A DNA stretch of 64,000 nt from Paracoccaceae bacterium (lineage in GTDB: Bacteria; Pseudomonadota; Alphaproteobacteria; Rhodobacterales; Rhodobacteraceae). The notes below the pieces were generated by a model that had not been told where the DNA came from, searched no databases, and worked only from the letters and a program-made list of their open reading frames with translations. Both the position numbers and the translations under genes were made by a program. Every line of letters starts with the position of its first letter. Positions within the stretch are counted from its first letter, which is position 1. The stretch spans positions 3,652,001 to 3,716,000 of the forward strand of contig CP075370.1 of assembly GCA_019454225.1 (NCBI GenBank), written 5' to 3'. Below, one piece after another: positions 43,663 to 53,946 of the stretch.

Positions 43663-44694
43663 GTGGCAGACGGTGGTACGACGCTCAAGGCGCTTGCGGC
43701 GGAACTGGGGATATCCCCGGCCACCGTGTCGCGGGCCCTGGCCGGGAACCCCCGCATCTCGGATGAAACGCGCAAGCGGGTGGCAGCGGCGGCAAGGGCC
43801 GCAGGCTATGTGCCCAATCGCGCGGCGCAGTCCCTGGTATCGGGCCGGGCATCCGGCTTCGCCGGTCTTGTGCTGCAGGACCCGGGCTACGGCCGCGAGC
43901 CGAGCTATCTGGGTGAGTTCGTGCAGGGTCTGGGCCAGGGCCTGGCCGAGCGCGGCATCGACCTGTTTCTCAGCTTCATTCCGAATGGCCAGTCGGAACT
44001 GGCCATCATCCGCAACATCGTGACGACACGCCGGGCCGACGGTCTGGTGCTGGCGCGAACGTCCGAGGTGGACCCGCGTGTCGACTGGCTTCTGGGCAAC
44101 GGCTTTCCCTTCGTGACCCATGGCCGGACCGGCGCTGAGACCGGCGCGTTCGACTGGATCGACACCGATGGCGAAGCCGCCTTCGCCCGGGCATTCGACT
44201 TGCTTTACGGACTCGGGCATCGACGCTTCGGATTGGTCACGATCGAGGAACCGATGGCGTTCCGCCGCCATCGCACCGAGGGCCTGGCCAATGCGCTCGC
44301 CCGGGCCGGGGATGCGGAACTGCGCGTCGCCACGTCGCCGCGCCACGATGCGCAGCGGCGCCGCGAGGTGATCCGCGATCTGCTGGGACGCCCCGACCGC
44401 CCCACGGCGATCCTCTGCCTGTTCGACAGCCTGGCGCTCGCCGTGCTGGAAGAAGCCGCCGAGATGGGGTTTTCCGTTCCGCGCGACCTGTCCGTCATCG
44501 GCTTCGACAACATCGCCGCCGCCGCCCACGCCCGCCCGGCGCTGACCACATTCGACAGCGACACGCTGGCGGCCGCCCATGCGCTTGCCGACATGCTGGC
44601 CGACCGGATCACCCGGCCCGCCGCGCCGCCGCGCCATCGCCTGATCACACCGCGCCTTGTGCTGCGCCACAGCCATGGGCCGGTGCCCGACTGA
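43663..44694 (+). CDS. LacI-family transcriptional regulator
   Basis: 343 residues with a GTG start at 43663 after GGGAGGGG. The HTH is TLKALAAELGISPATVSRAL, followed by the hinge YVPNRAAQSLVSGRA and a periplasmic-binding-fold domain (about residues 60-340) with GYGREPSYLGEFVQGLGQGL and VIGFDNIAAAAHARPALTTF. It should bind the operator at 43580-43599 and respond to the sugar transported by the adjacent ABC system. It is the first gene of the operon, separated by 37 bases from the binding-protein gene. Confidence 0.93.
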   Translation: MADGGTTLKALAAELGISPATVSRALAGNPRISDETRKRVAAAARAAGYVPNRAAQSLVSGRASGFAGLVLQDPGYGREPSYLGEFVQGLGQGLAERGIDLFLSFIPNGQSELAIIRNIVTTRRADGLVLARTSEVDPRVDWLLGNGFPFVTHGRTGAETGAFDWIDTDGEAAFARAFDLLYGLGHRRFGLVTIEEPMAFRRHRTEGLANALARAGDAELRVATSPRHDAQRRREVIRDLLGRPDRPTAILCLFDSLALAVLEEAAEMGFSVPRDLSVIGFDNIAAAAHARPALTTFDSDTLAAAHALADMLADRITRPAAPPRHRLITPRLVLRHSHGPVPD

Positions 44695-44731
44695 TCGACT
44701 GACAAGAACATCTGCACAACGGGAGGATACG

Positions 44732-46003
44732 ATGCAGAGACCGAACCATCCCCTGAAGACCTTCACGCTCGTCATCGGACTTGGCGCGCTTGCGGCAGGC
44801 ACCGCCGCCGCCGAGCCGCTGTTCTGGTCCACCCAGGCCAAGCCCGTCGAGGAAAGCCAGAAGATGCGCGAGCAGGTGCTGTCGGGCTTTCCGGGCGGCG
44901 TCGACTACCAGCCTTCGGACGAGGGCCCCTGGCTGACACGCCTTCAGGCCGAGGTGCAGGCCGGTTCCGGCACGATTGCCGTTCTGGGCGGGCTGCACGG
45001 TGATCTTTCGGGACTGGGCGCAAGCCTGGTGGACCTTTCGGGCGCCGCCGCCGATGGCGTCGGTCCCGCGCTCATGGACCTCGGCAAGCTGGGCACCTCG
45101 GAACAGAAGTACATTCCCTGGATGCAGGCGACCTATCTGATGGTGGCCAACCGCAAGGCGCTTGACCATCTGCCTGCCGGGGCCGACCTCAACGCCCTGA
45201 CCTACGACCAGCTGATCGAATGGGCCGCCGCGCTGAACACCGCGACGGGTGGGCCGAAGTTCGGATTTCCCGCCGGTCCGCGCGGCCTGAAGCACCGGTT
45301 CTTCCAGGGTTTCATGCTGCCCGCCTACACCGCATCGACGGTCAGCGAATTCCGCTCGGCCGAGGCCGAGGCAGCATGGGGCAAGTTCAGGGAACTCTGG
45401 GCGCACACCAACCCCGCCTCGACCAACTACAACTTCATGCAGGAACAGCTGGTGACCGAGGAGGTCTGGCTGGCCTTCGACCACGTCGCCCGGATCGCCG
45501 ATGCCTTCAACCAGCGGCCCGACGATTTCGTGGCCTTCCCGGCCCCGGCAGGGCCCAAGGGCCGGGCCTTCATGCCCGTCATCGCAGGGATCGCGGTGCC
45601 GGTGACAGCGCCGGATCAGGCGCAGTCGAAAGCACTGGTCGACTACATGCTGAAGGCGGAAACGCAGGTCGCCACGCTGCGTGCCACCAACTTCTTCCCG
45701 GTGAAGGATGTCGAACTGCCCGACGACATGCCGCCATCGGTCAAGGCATCCGGTCCGGCCATCGCGGCGATGACCGGAGCGCCCGATGCGCTGCCTGCCC
45801 TGCTGCCCATGGGCCTTGGCGACAAGGGCGGCCAGTTCAACCAGATCTACATCGACACGTTCGAACAGATCGTCCTCGGCGGCCGCGATATTCGGCAGGT
45901 TCTGGATGCCCAGGCCGAGGTGCTGCGCGCGCTGATGGTCGAGGCGAACGCCCCCTGCTGGGCGCCCGACAAGCCGTCCGAGGGACCCTGCCCGGTCAAC
46001 TGA
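44732..46003 (+). CDS. Sugar ABC transporter substrate-binding protein
   Basis: 423 residues. Signal peptide with LGALAAGTAAAE near residue 25, then an extracellular solute-binding protein family 1-like body: GGLHGDLSGLGASLVDLSGA, YDQLIEWAAALNTATGGPKF, and KALVDYMLKAETQVATLRAT. Binds the sugar or glycoside outside the inner membrane and delivers it to the permeases. A good GGGAGGATACG precedes the ATG. A perfect 8-bp hairpin follows the gene, a common way to keep binding-protein mRNA in excess of permease mRNA. Confidence 0.92.
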   Translation: MQRPNHPLKTFTLVIGLGALAAGTAAAEPLFWSTQAKPVEESQKMREQVLSGFPGGVDYQPSDEGPWLTRLQAEVQAGSGTIAVLGGLHGDLSGLGASLVDLSGAAADGVGPALMDLGKLGTSEQKYIPWMQATYLMVANRKALDHLPAGADLNALTYDQLIEWAAALNTATGGPKFGFPAGPRGLKHRFFQGFMLPAYTASTVSEFRSAEAEAAWGKFRELWAHTNPASTNYNFMQEQLVTEEVWLAFDHVARIADAFNQRPDDFVAFPAPAGPKGRAFMPVIAGIAVPVTAPDQAQSKALVDYMLKAETQVATLRATNFFPVKDVELPDDMPPSVKASGPAIAAMTGAPDALPALLPMGLGDKGGQFNQIYIDTFEQIVLGGRDIRQVLDAQAEVLRALMVEANAPCWAPDKPSEGPCPVN

Positions 46004-46064
46004 CGCCCGGCCCCGCCGCGCCTCCTGCATCGCTGGGGGCGCGGCCACGAACGCGACCGACCCA

Positions 46065-46084
46065 CGGGGGCGCCCGCGCCCCCG
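46065..46084 (+). promoter_or_regulatory. Intergenic hairpin after the binding-protein gene
   Basis: CGGGGGCG (46065-46072) pairs perfectly with CGCCCCCG (46077-46084) around CCCG, between the binding-protein and permease genes, 27 bases before the permease start. Probably stabilises the upstream mRNA and lowers read-through into the permease genes. Confidence 0.6.
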
Positions 46085-46110
46085 CTCACCGCCCGCCGCG
46101 AGGATCGGCC

Positions 46111-46953
46111 ATGCCCCGCAGCCTTCCCTATCTTCTGCTTCTGCCGGCGACGCTGTTCCTGTGCGTCTTCTTCCTGTATCCGTTCGTTCTGGTCGCCATC
46201 GACGCCTTCACGCGGAACGGCGCCTGGACGACCGAGAACTTCACCCGGATGACCGGGCACTGGAAGTTCGGAACGACCTTCTGGAACACGATGCTGCTGG
46301 CCGCCGTCGTGGTCCCGATCCAGCTGGTGATGGCGCTGACCATGGCCTCGGTCGTGACGAAGCTCGACCGGGGGCGGTCCACCATCCTCTACATCTTCGC
46401 AATACCGCTCGGCATCTCGGATCTGGCTGCCGGTCTGGTCTGGCTCACGATCTTCGAACAGTCGGGCTTCCTCAACTCGATGCTCACCGGGTTCGGGGTG
46501 CTCGACAAGCCTGTCCTGTTCCTCGGCTACCAGAACCCCTGGGCGATCTTCATCGCCATCGTGCTGGCCGAGGTCTGGCGCGCGACCGCGATCATGATGG
46601 TGATCATCGTCGCGGGAATGGGCCTGATCCCCAAGGAATACGGCGAGGCGGCAGAGGTCTTCGGCGCGTCGCGGTGGCAGCGCTTCACGCGGGTCACGCT
46701 GCCGATGCTGAAGCCAAGCCTGCAGACCGCACTGATCCTGCGGGTGATCCTTGCCTTCGAGGTGTTCGCGGTCGTCGCGGCCCTTGGCGGCACCAATTTC
46801 CCGGTGCTGATGGGCGAAACCTACCACTGGCAGTTCGCGATGCAGGAACGCGGTGTCGCCGCCGCCTATGCCATGGTGATCCTTGGAATCTCGATCGCCT
46901 TCACCCTGGTCCTGCTGCGCCTGCTTCACGTGCCGAAGGGGGCCCGGACATGA
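46111..46953 (+). CDS. Sugar ABC transporter permease, MalF/UgpA-like
   Basis: 280 residues with six membrane helices. The start is the ATG at 46111 after GAGGATCGG. The permease motif with invariant Gly is EYGEAAEVFGASRWQRFTRVTLPML (residues about 175-199), which contacts the ATPase. It pairs with the next permease through an ATGA overlap, forming the channel. Import of a carbohydrate or glycoside is the likely role. Confidence 0.93.
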   Translation: MPRSLPYLLLLPATLFLCVFFLYPFVLVAIDAFTRNGAWTTENFTRMTGHWKFGTTFWNTMLLAAVVVPIQLVMALTMASVVTKLDRGRSTILYIFAIPLGISDLAAGLVWLTIFEQSGFLNSMLTGFGVLDKPVLFLGYQNPWAIFIAIVLAEVWRATAIMMVIIVAGMGLIPKEYGEAAEVFGASRWQRFTRVTLPMLKPSLQTALILRVILAFEVFAVVAALGGTNFPVLMGETYHWQFAMQERGVAAAYAMVILGISIAFTLVLLRLLHVPKGART

Positions 46954-47783
46954 CCGATACCAGCAATGCCCCCGATGCGATCCGCCGGTCAGGTCGCTGG
47001 GTGTTCGTCACCGGCGTGACGCTGCTCTGCCTCTGGGTCCTGGTGCCGATCTACCTGCTGATGGTGAACGCGCTGTCCGCCCCGGCCGAGGTGACCGCAT
47101 TCCCCAAACGGTTCTGGCCATCGTTCGATACCGCCTCGCTCGAATTCTTCTTCGGGTTCCGCGGCGTGGTCGATGCGCTGTGGAACTCGGTGAAGGTCGC
47201 CGCCGTCACGATGGTGCTGGCGATCGGGCTTGGCGCACCGGCGGGCTATGCGCTGTCCCGCTTCGATTTTCCCGGGAAGGAGGCGTTCCGCTTTCTGGTG
47301 ATCATGACGCGGGCCTTTCCGCTGCCGCTGCTCGCCTTGCCGCTGGCGGTCATGTTCATCCGCACCGGGCTGGATGACACGATCCTGGGCCTGGCCCTGG
47401 TCCATGCCACGCTGGCCCTGCCCTTCGCGGTGCTGATCACCTTTTCGCTGTTTTCCGGCATCCCGCTGGAGCTGGAAGAGGCCGCCTGGACCCTGGGGTG
47501 CACGCGGGTGCAGGCATTCATCAAGGTGGTGCTTCCGCTGGCCGCCCCCGGCATCGCCGCCAGCGCGGTCTTTGCCTTCGTGATCTCGTGGAATGAGGTC
47601 TTTGCCGCCGCTGTCCTGACCATCGAGAACCGCACGCTGACGGCGTTCCTCCTGCAATCGCTGGACGTGTCGCCCCTGCACCTGAAGTTCGCGGGCGGGG
47701 CCGCGCTCGTGATCCCGGCACTGCTGTTCATCTTTGCGGTGCGGAAATACCTGTTCGCGATGTGGGGCATCGCCAACCGATAG
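46950..47783 (+). CDS. Sugar ABC transporter permease, MalG/UgpE-like
   Basis: 277 residues, six membrane helices. The start at 46950 is fixed by the ATGA overlap with the first permease. The EAA-type motif is ELEEAAWTLGCTRVQAFIKV, followed by VLPLAAPGIAASAVFAFVIS. The N-terminal IYLLMVNALSAPAEVTAFPK and FPLPLLALPLAV segments are usual for MalG-like subunits. It is the second half of the sugar channel. Confidence 0.93.
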   Translation: MTDTSNAPDAIRRSGRWVFVTGVTLLCLWVLVPIYLLMVNALSAPAEVTAFPKRFWPSFDTASLEFFFGFRGVVDALWNSVKVAAVTMVLAIGLGAPAGYALSRFDFPGKEAFRFLVIMTRAFPLPLLALPLAVMFIRTGLDDTILGLALVHATLALPFAVLITFSLFSGIPLELEEAAWTLGCTRVQAFIKVVLPLAAPGIAASAVFAFVISWNEVFAAAVLTIENRTLTAFLLQSLDVSPLHLKFAGGAALVIPALLFIFAVRKYLFAMWGIANR

Positions 47784-47792
47784 GAGTTTGCC

Positions 47793-48829
<1,037 letters not shown>

Positions 48830-48830
<1 letters not shown>

Positions 48831-50098
48831 TGACAGATCTGTCCGCCGCCGCCATCGACATCCTGCGCGAAAACGACCGAGGGACCTACACGGTGCCGAC
48901 GCGCGGTCTGTATCCCTTTCAGTGGAACTGGGATTCCTGCCTGACCGCGCTTGGCCAGCGACATTTCGACGAAGCCCGGGCCTGGACCGAGATCGAGACG
49001 CTGTTCGCCCATCAGTGGCCATGCGGAATGGTGCCGCATATCGTGTTCCACAAGCATGACGACGGGTACTTTCCCGGGCCCGACGTATGGGCAACGGGGC
49101 GCCCGGTGGCGACCTCGGGCATCACGCAACCCGCGGTCGCGGGCTTTGCCCTGCGCCGCCTGTTCGACCGTGCCGCGGACCGCGCCGCGGCCGAAACCCG
49201 CGTGCGCGCGCTGCTTCCCAGGGTGGCGGCCTGGCACCGCTGGTTCTTTCGGACCCGCGATCCCGAGGCCGAGGGGCTGGTGGCCATCATCCATCCCTGG
49301 GAATCGGGGCGTGACAATTCGATCGACTGGGACGTCGCCTTCGACCGCGTCCCGACCGAGGGCATTGCCCCCTACACCCGCCGTGACACCCAGCACGCAA
49401 ACCCCGAACACCGCCCGACCAAGGCGCAGTACGACCGCTATCTCTGGCTGGTCGAACACTTCCGCAGCCTGGGATGGGATACCGCGCAGCTGCACGACGC
49501 CTCGCCCTTCCGCATCGTCGATCCGGGGTTCAACGCCATCCTGCTGCGGGCCTGCGCCGATCTGGCCGATCTGGCCGAGACGCTGGGCGATGGCCATGTC
49601 GCCGCCGAGAACCGCGCCTTCGCCGAACGTGGCGTGGCAGCGATGGAGTCGCTCTGGTCCGAGGCGGACGGGCAGTATCTGTGCCGCGACCGGGTGAGTG
49701 GCGAACTGGTCCCTTCGCGCTCGATCGGCGGGCTGCTGGCGGCGTTTGCCGCGGTCCCGGCTGCCCGTGCGGGGGCAATCGCGCGGTCGATTGCCGCGCA
49801 TGGGGCACCTTTTCGCGTCGCCAGCCACGCCCCCGACGATCCTCGCTTCGACGCCAAGCGCTACTGGCGCGGCCCGGTCTGGCTGGTGGTGAACTACATG
49901 ATCGCCGACGGGCTGGCCCGCGCGGGCGAGACGGCCGCCGCCGAGGCGATCACGCGCGCCTCGCTCGACCTGATCCGGACATCGGGGTTCGCAGAGTATT
50001 ACGATCCCCATACCGGCGAACCGCTGGGAGGCGGGCGCTTCACCTGGACTGCCGCAATGGTGCTGGAGTTCCTGGCGATGGATAGGTTGGAATCGTGA
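48830..50098 (+). CDS. GH63-type glycoside hydrolase resembling glucosyl/mannosylglycerate hydrolases
   Basis: 422 residues, no signal peptide, so cytosolic. GLYPFQWNWDSCLTALGQRH, GMVPHIVFHKHDDGYFPGPD, TSGITQPAVAGFALRRLF and WLVEHFRSLGWD resemble GH63 enzymes that hydrolyse mannosyl- or glucosylglycerate. YWRGPVWLVVNYMIADGL near the end is a conserved part of the (alpha/alpha)6 barrel. The start at 48830 is coupled to the ATPase stop. With the sugar importer it would degrade an imported glycoside. The exact substrate is inferred. Confidence 0.85.
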
Positions 50099-50772
50099 AG
50101 ATCCTCGCCATCGGAGCGCATCCGGACGATGTGGAGATATTCGTTTTCGGTAGCCTGATGGCGTGGCGCGCGATGGGCGCGGCAGTCTCGGTGGCCGTTG
50201 CGACCGATGGCGCGGCAGGCGGGCAGGCACCGCCCGACGCGCTGCGCGCCACCCGCCGCTCCGAGGCCGAGGCCGCAGCCGCCGCGCTAGGCACCATGCC
50301 GCGCTTCCTGGACTTTCCAGATGGTCGCCTGATGGCGGATGCCACCCTGGACCGCGCGCTGCGCGAGGTGATCGCAGACCTGTCCCCCGACCTGATCGTG
50401 ACCCATGCCCCGGGTGACTATCACGCCGACCACCGCGCCCTCTCGGCGGCGGTCAGCCAGGCCGCGAACTTCGCGGCCCCTGTGCTGCACATGGACACGA
50501 TGGGCGGCACCGGCTTTGCACCGACGCACTGGGTGGATGTGACGGCGCACTGGCCCGCGAAATGCGCGGCGATCCGTGCCCATGCCAGCCAGAGGCCGGA
50601 ACGCTTCGTCGCCCTGGCAGAGCGCACCGCCGCCTTCCGCGCCGGTGAGTGCAATGCCCCGCCCGAGGCGCGGGCCGAGGCATTCCACTTTGCCCCGCGC
50701 TTTCCCTTTGCCGATATCCGCATGCTTCTTCCCCCGGCGCCACCCCTGCGCCCGGTCGGTCTGCCCCGCTAG
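50095..50772 (+). CDS. PIG-L family deacetylase
   Basis: 225 residues, GTG start overlapping the hydrolase stop (GTGA). GAHPDDVEIFVFG near the N-terminus and HAPGDYHADHRAL are the zinc-binding motifs of the PIG-L/LmbE family, which removes acetyl groups from N-acetylglucosamine-type substrates. It is the last gene of the carbohydrate operon and may process the aglycone or an N-acetylated sugar released by the hydrolase. A 102-bp gap separates it from the cyclase genes. Confidence 0.9.
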   Translation: MKILAIGAHPDDVEIFVFGSLMAWRAMGAAVSVAVATDGAAGGQAPPDALRATRRSEAEAAAAALGTMPRFLDFPDGRLMADATLDRALREVIADLSPDLIVTHAPGDYHADHRALSAAVSQAANFAAPVLHMDTMGGTGFAPTHWVDVTAHWPAKCAAIRAHASQRPERFVALAERTAAFRAGECNAPPEARAEAFHFAPRFPFADIRMLLPPAPPLRPVGLPR

Positions 50773-50874
50773 CCGCCCGCTTCACCGCATCGTGCGTCGG
50801 TCACCCTTGGCGCGGATGGCGAAGTGCTTTGCGGCGCCCGGGTGGCGTGCGACACTGCGGCGACAGGCGGACGC

Positions 50875-52257
50875 ATGGGGTGGCCCGGATTGGACGGAAC
50901 GCTGCGGCGCGCAGTCGAGGCGGGGCAGGAACGGACGGCGACAGCCGGACCCGGCCCTGCCGCCCTGCCCGCGCGCGTCGGCGCCGAGATCGCCCGGCGC
51001 GAAGCCGCAGCGGAACGCACGATCGGCTGGGCGCAGCTGGTATTCGTGCTGTTCTTCAGCCTGCTGTACGCCATCGCACCCCGGGCCGAAGGTGGCGAGG
51101 GGCAGAGCCTTGTGCCCGCGACGCTGGCCGCATATTTCGTCTTCACGCTGTTCCGGCTGATCCTGTCCTACCGGCGTGTGCTGCCCGACTGGTTCCTGAT
51201 GCTGTCGATCCTGGTCGACGTGGCGCTGCTGTGCGGGCTCATCTTCTCGTTCCACATCCAGTATGCGCAGCCGCCCGCCTTCTATCTGAAGGCGCCGACG
51301 ATGATCCATTTCTTCATCTTCATCAGCCTTCGCGCGCTGCGCTTCGATCCGCGCTTCGTGTTGCTCGCCGGGTTGGCTTCGGTGGCCGGCTGGATGAGCA
51401 TGGTCGCCTATGCGCTTCTGTCGGACATGGGCAAGATGTATGTGACACGCAACTACGTCGAGTACCTGACCTCGAACGCCATCCTTGTCGGGGCAGAGAT
51501 CGACAAGGCGGCGGCGCTTCTGTCGGTCACCCTGATCCTGTCCTTCGCGCTCTACCGGGCAAGGTCCGTGCTGATGGATGCGATAGCGTCGCGCAGCGCG
51601 GCCGATGACCTGTCGCAGTTCTTCGCGCCCGATGTGGCGCGGACCATCACCCATGCCGAGGCGATGCCGGTTGCGGGACAGTCCGAGGTGCGCGAGGCCG
51701 CGATCCTGTTTCTGGATGTGCGGGGGTTCACACCGACCGCCGCAGGCATGGAGCCGGGCGCCGTGATGGCCGTGCTCGGCCGCTACCAGCAGATCGCGCT
51801 TGACGTCATCGGGGCGCGGGGCGGGCAGATCGACAAGTTCCTGGGCGACGGCATCCTGGCGACCTTCGGTGCGGTACGCGACAGCGCGACACCGGCGGCC
51901 GATGCGCTGCTGGCGGCCTCGACGGCGATAGCCGAGATGGATCGGCATGCCGCCGAGTTTGCAGCGCTCGGATGGCCCGGCGTGTTTCGCACGGGCGCCG
52001 GGGTTGCCGCCGGGTCCGTCACGGCGGGCGTCGTCGGCGCGGCGGGGCGGCTGGAGTTCACCGTGATCGGCGACGCGGTGAACCGCGCGGCCAAGTTCGA
52101 GGCAGCGAACAAGATGCTCGGTAGCAGGGTGCTGACCGACTCGGCCACGCTGGCGGCCGCGCAGGCGCAGGGCTTCGATGCCGGCGGCGTGGTGCAGCGG
52201 ACCGGCGTTCGCGTGCCCGGGGTCGCGGCGCCGGTCGATCTGGCGGTGCTGGCATGA
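50875..52257 (+). CDS. Membrane-anchored class III adenylate/guanylate cyclase
   Basis: 460 residues from the ATG at 50875 with GGCGG upstream; an earlier in-frame start at 50824 is less likely. Residues 50-230 hold about six membrane helices. A linker with SQFFAPDVARTI precedes the cyclase domain (about 260-460). The metal-binding Asp residues are in LFLDVRGFTP (Asp 281) and IDKFLGDGI (Asp 325), with Lys 321 in the position that selects ATP in adenylate cyclases. VIGDAVNRAAKFE is the transition-state motif, with Asp in the second base-selecting place, so cAMP is the likely product. The stop overlaps the next cyclase start (ATGA). Confidence 0.93.
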   Translation: MGWPGLDGTLRRAVEAGQERTATAGPGPAALPARVGAEIARREAAAERTIGWAQLVFVLFFSLLYAIAPRAEGGEGQSLVPATLAAYFVFTLFRLILSYRRVLPDWFLMLSILVDVALLCGLIFSFHIQYAQPPAFYLKAPTMIHFFIFISLRALRFDPRFVLLAGLASVAGWMSMVAYALLSDMGKMYVTRNYVEYLTSNAILVGAEIDKAAALLSVTLILSFALYRARSVLMDAIASRSAADDLSQFFAPDVARTITHAEAMPVAGQSEVREAAILFLDVRGFTPTAAGMEPGAVMAVLGRYQQIALDVIGARGGQIDKFLGDGILATFGAVRDSATPAADALLAASTAIAEMDRHAAEFAALGWPGVFRTGAGVAAGSVTAGVVGAAGRLEFTVIGDAVNRAAKFEAANKMLGSRVLTDSATLAAAQAQGFDAGGVVQRTGVRVPGVAAPVDLAVLA

Positions 52258-53939
52258 TCGCGCCGGCCGAGGCACCCCGCTGGCAACTGCGGGCGACCGA
52301 TCTGCGGATCGGAACCGGGCTGGTCCTGTTCGCCTATGCCACGACGCACATGATCAACCACGCGCTCGGCCTGTGGTCGTTCGAGGCGATGCAGGCCGGC
52401 CAGGACCTGCGGCTGTCGATCACCCGCAACCCGCTGGGGACCGGCGTGCTGTTCACCGCCATCCTGGTGCATTTCGCGCTTGGCGTGGCCTCGGTGCTGC
52501 GGATGCGATCGTGGCAGATGGGCATGCGCAACCTTGTCCAGCTGGGGTTTGGTCTGGCGATTCCTGTGTTCCTGATCCGCCATGTCTGGGACACGCGCGG
52601 GGTGTCCGAGCTGTTCGGAATCGACGACAGCTATGCCTATGCGCTCTGGGGGATGTGGCCGAACGAGGGGTTGAACCAGGCGCTTCTGATGCTGGCGGTA
52701 TGGGGGCATGGCTGCGTCGGCCTGCATCACTGGCTGAACCGGAACGAAGGATACCGGCGGACGGTGTGGCTGTGGTACGGGCTTGCGGTTCTGCTGCCCG
52801 CGCTGTCCTACGCCGGATTCGTGACGGCGGCGCGGGCGTTCAAGGCGACCGGCGTCTATCGCAATCCGTTCAAGCCTGGCGAGTGGGACATCCTGCTGGA
52901 TCGCATCGCCTGGTCGGAAACCGTCTATGTGCTGGTGCTGGCAGGGCTGGCGGGCATCTGGGCGATGTCGATTGCGCGCGACCGGCTGCGCCCGCGCATC
53001 GCCGTCAGCTATGCAGGCGGCACACGCGTCCTGGCGCCGCCGGGGCAAACCGTGCTGGACACAAGTCGGCAGAACCGCATCCCCCATGCCTCGGTCTGCG
53101 GCGGGCGGGCACGGTGCTCGACCTGCCGGGTGCGCGTGCTTGAAACTGCGGCAGAGCTGCCGCCGGTCGGGGCGGTCGAGGCGCAGGTGCTGGCGCGGGT
53201 CGGGGCCCCCGGCAACGTGCGGCTGGCCTGCCAGTTGCGCCCCGAGGCAGACCTGACCGTGTCGCCGCTGTTGCCCGGACGGCGCGACAGCCTGCGGCGG
53301 GTGCGGCTCGACCGCTATCACTGGGGGGTGGAGCAGGAAGTGACGATCCTGTTCGCCGACCTGCGCGGCTTCACCAGGATGTCCGAGGGCAAGCTGCCCT
53401 TCGATGTGGTGTTCCTGCTGAACCAGTTCCTCGGCCAGATGGCCGGCGCGATCGAGGACACGGGCGGCCATGTCGACAAGTTCATGGGTGACGGGATCAT
53501 GGCGATCTACGGCATGGACCGTCCCATGGCCCTGGGTGCGGCGCAGGCGATTGACGGCGCAAGGGCCATGGGCGGCGTCCTGGGATCGCTGAACCAGTCG
53601 CTGCGCGAGGATCTGCCAAGTCCGCTGTCCATGGGCATCGGGCTGCACGCGGGACCGGCGATCCTCGGCCGGATCGGCGCGGCCGAACGCAGCGAGGCGG
53701 CGGCGCAGCTGACCGCCCTGGGCGAGACCGTCAACGTGGCCTCCCGGCTGGAGGCGGCAACCAAGGAGCTTGGCGTGCAGGCCATCGTTTCGGCGGCCTG
53801 CATGGCGGTGTCGGGCCTGACGCCCGGGCAGGGCCTTGTGCGGCACGGTCTGTCGGTGCGGGGCAAGAGCACCACGGTCGATGTCTGGGCGGCGCGGATC
53901 GCGACCGATCTGCCCGATCCCCGGGCGGGGGAGAGGTGA
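52254..53939 (+). CDS. Membrane cyclase with internal 2Fe-2S ferredoxin domain
   Basis: 561 residues, three parts. (1) Residues 20-240: about six membrane helices carrying many His (THMINHALGL, LVHFALGVAS, LIRHVWDTRG, WGHGCVGLHHWL), like heme-binding fumarate-reductase/cytochrome b subunits. (2) Residues 248-340: a ferredoxin domain with C282-x5-C288-x2-C291 and C326, the usual 2Fe-2S ligands. (3) Residues 358-560: a class III cyclase with Asp 369 (LFADLRGFT), Lys 409 and Asp 413 (VDKFMGDGI), and TVNVASRLEAA; the second base-selecting residue is Glu 491 rather than Asp. A redox-controlled cyclase is the natural reading: electrons or redox state from the membrane part through the cluster to the catalytic domain. 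The start overlaps the first cyclase stop. Confidence 0.93.
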   Translation: MIAPAEAPRWQLRATDLRIGTGLVLFAYATTHMINHALGLWSFEAMQAGQDLRLSITRNPLGTGVLFTAILVHFALGVASVLRMRSWQMGMRNLVQLGFGLAIPVFLIRHVWDTRGVSELFGIDDSYAYALWGMWPNEGLNQALLMLAVWGHGCVGLHHWLNRNEGYRRTVWLWYGLAVLLPALSYAGFVTAARAFKATGVYRNPFKPGEWDILLDRIAWSETVYVLVLAGLAGIWAMSIARDRLRPRIAVSYAGGTRVLAPPGQTVLDTSRQNRIPHASVCGGRARCSTCRVRVLETAAELPPVGAVEAQVLARVGAPGNVRLACQLRPEADLTVSPLLPGRRDSLRRVRLDRYHWGVEQEVTILFADLRGFTRMSEGKLPFDVVFLLNQFLGQMAGAIEDTGGHVDKFMGDGIMAIYGMDRPMALGAAQAIDGARAMGGVLGSLNQSLREDLPSPLSMGIGLHAGPAILGRIGAAERSEAAAQLTALGETVNVASRLEAATKELGVQAIVSAACMAVSGLTPGQGLVRHGLSVRGKSTTVDVWAARIATDLPDPRAGER

Positions 53940-53946
53940 TGCCGCG

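Noticed and set aside
41578-44841. Long minus-strand frame over metG and the LacI gene
   Set aside because: Antisense shadow of two certain genes.
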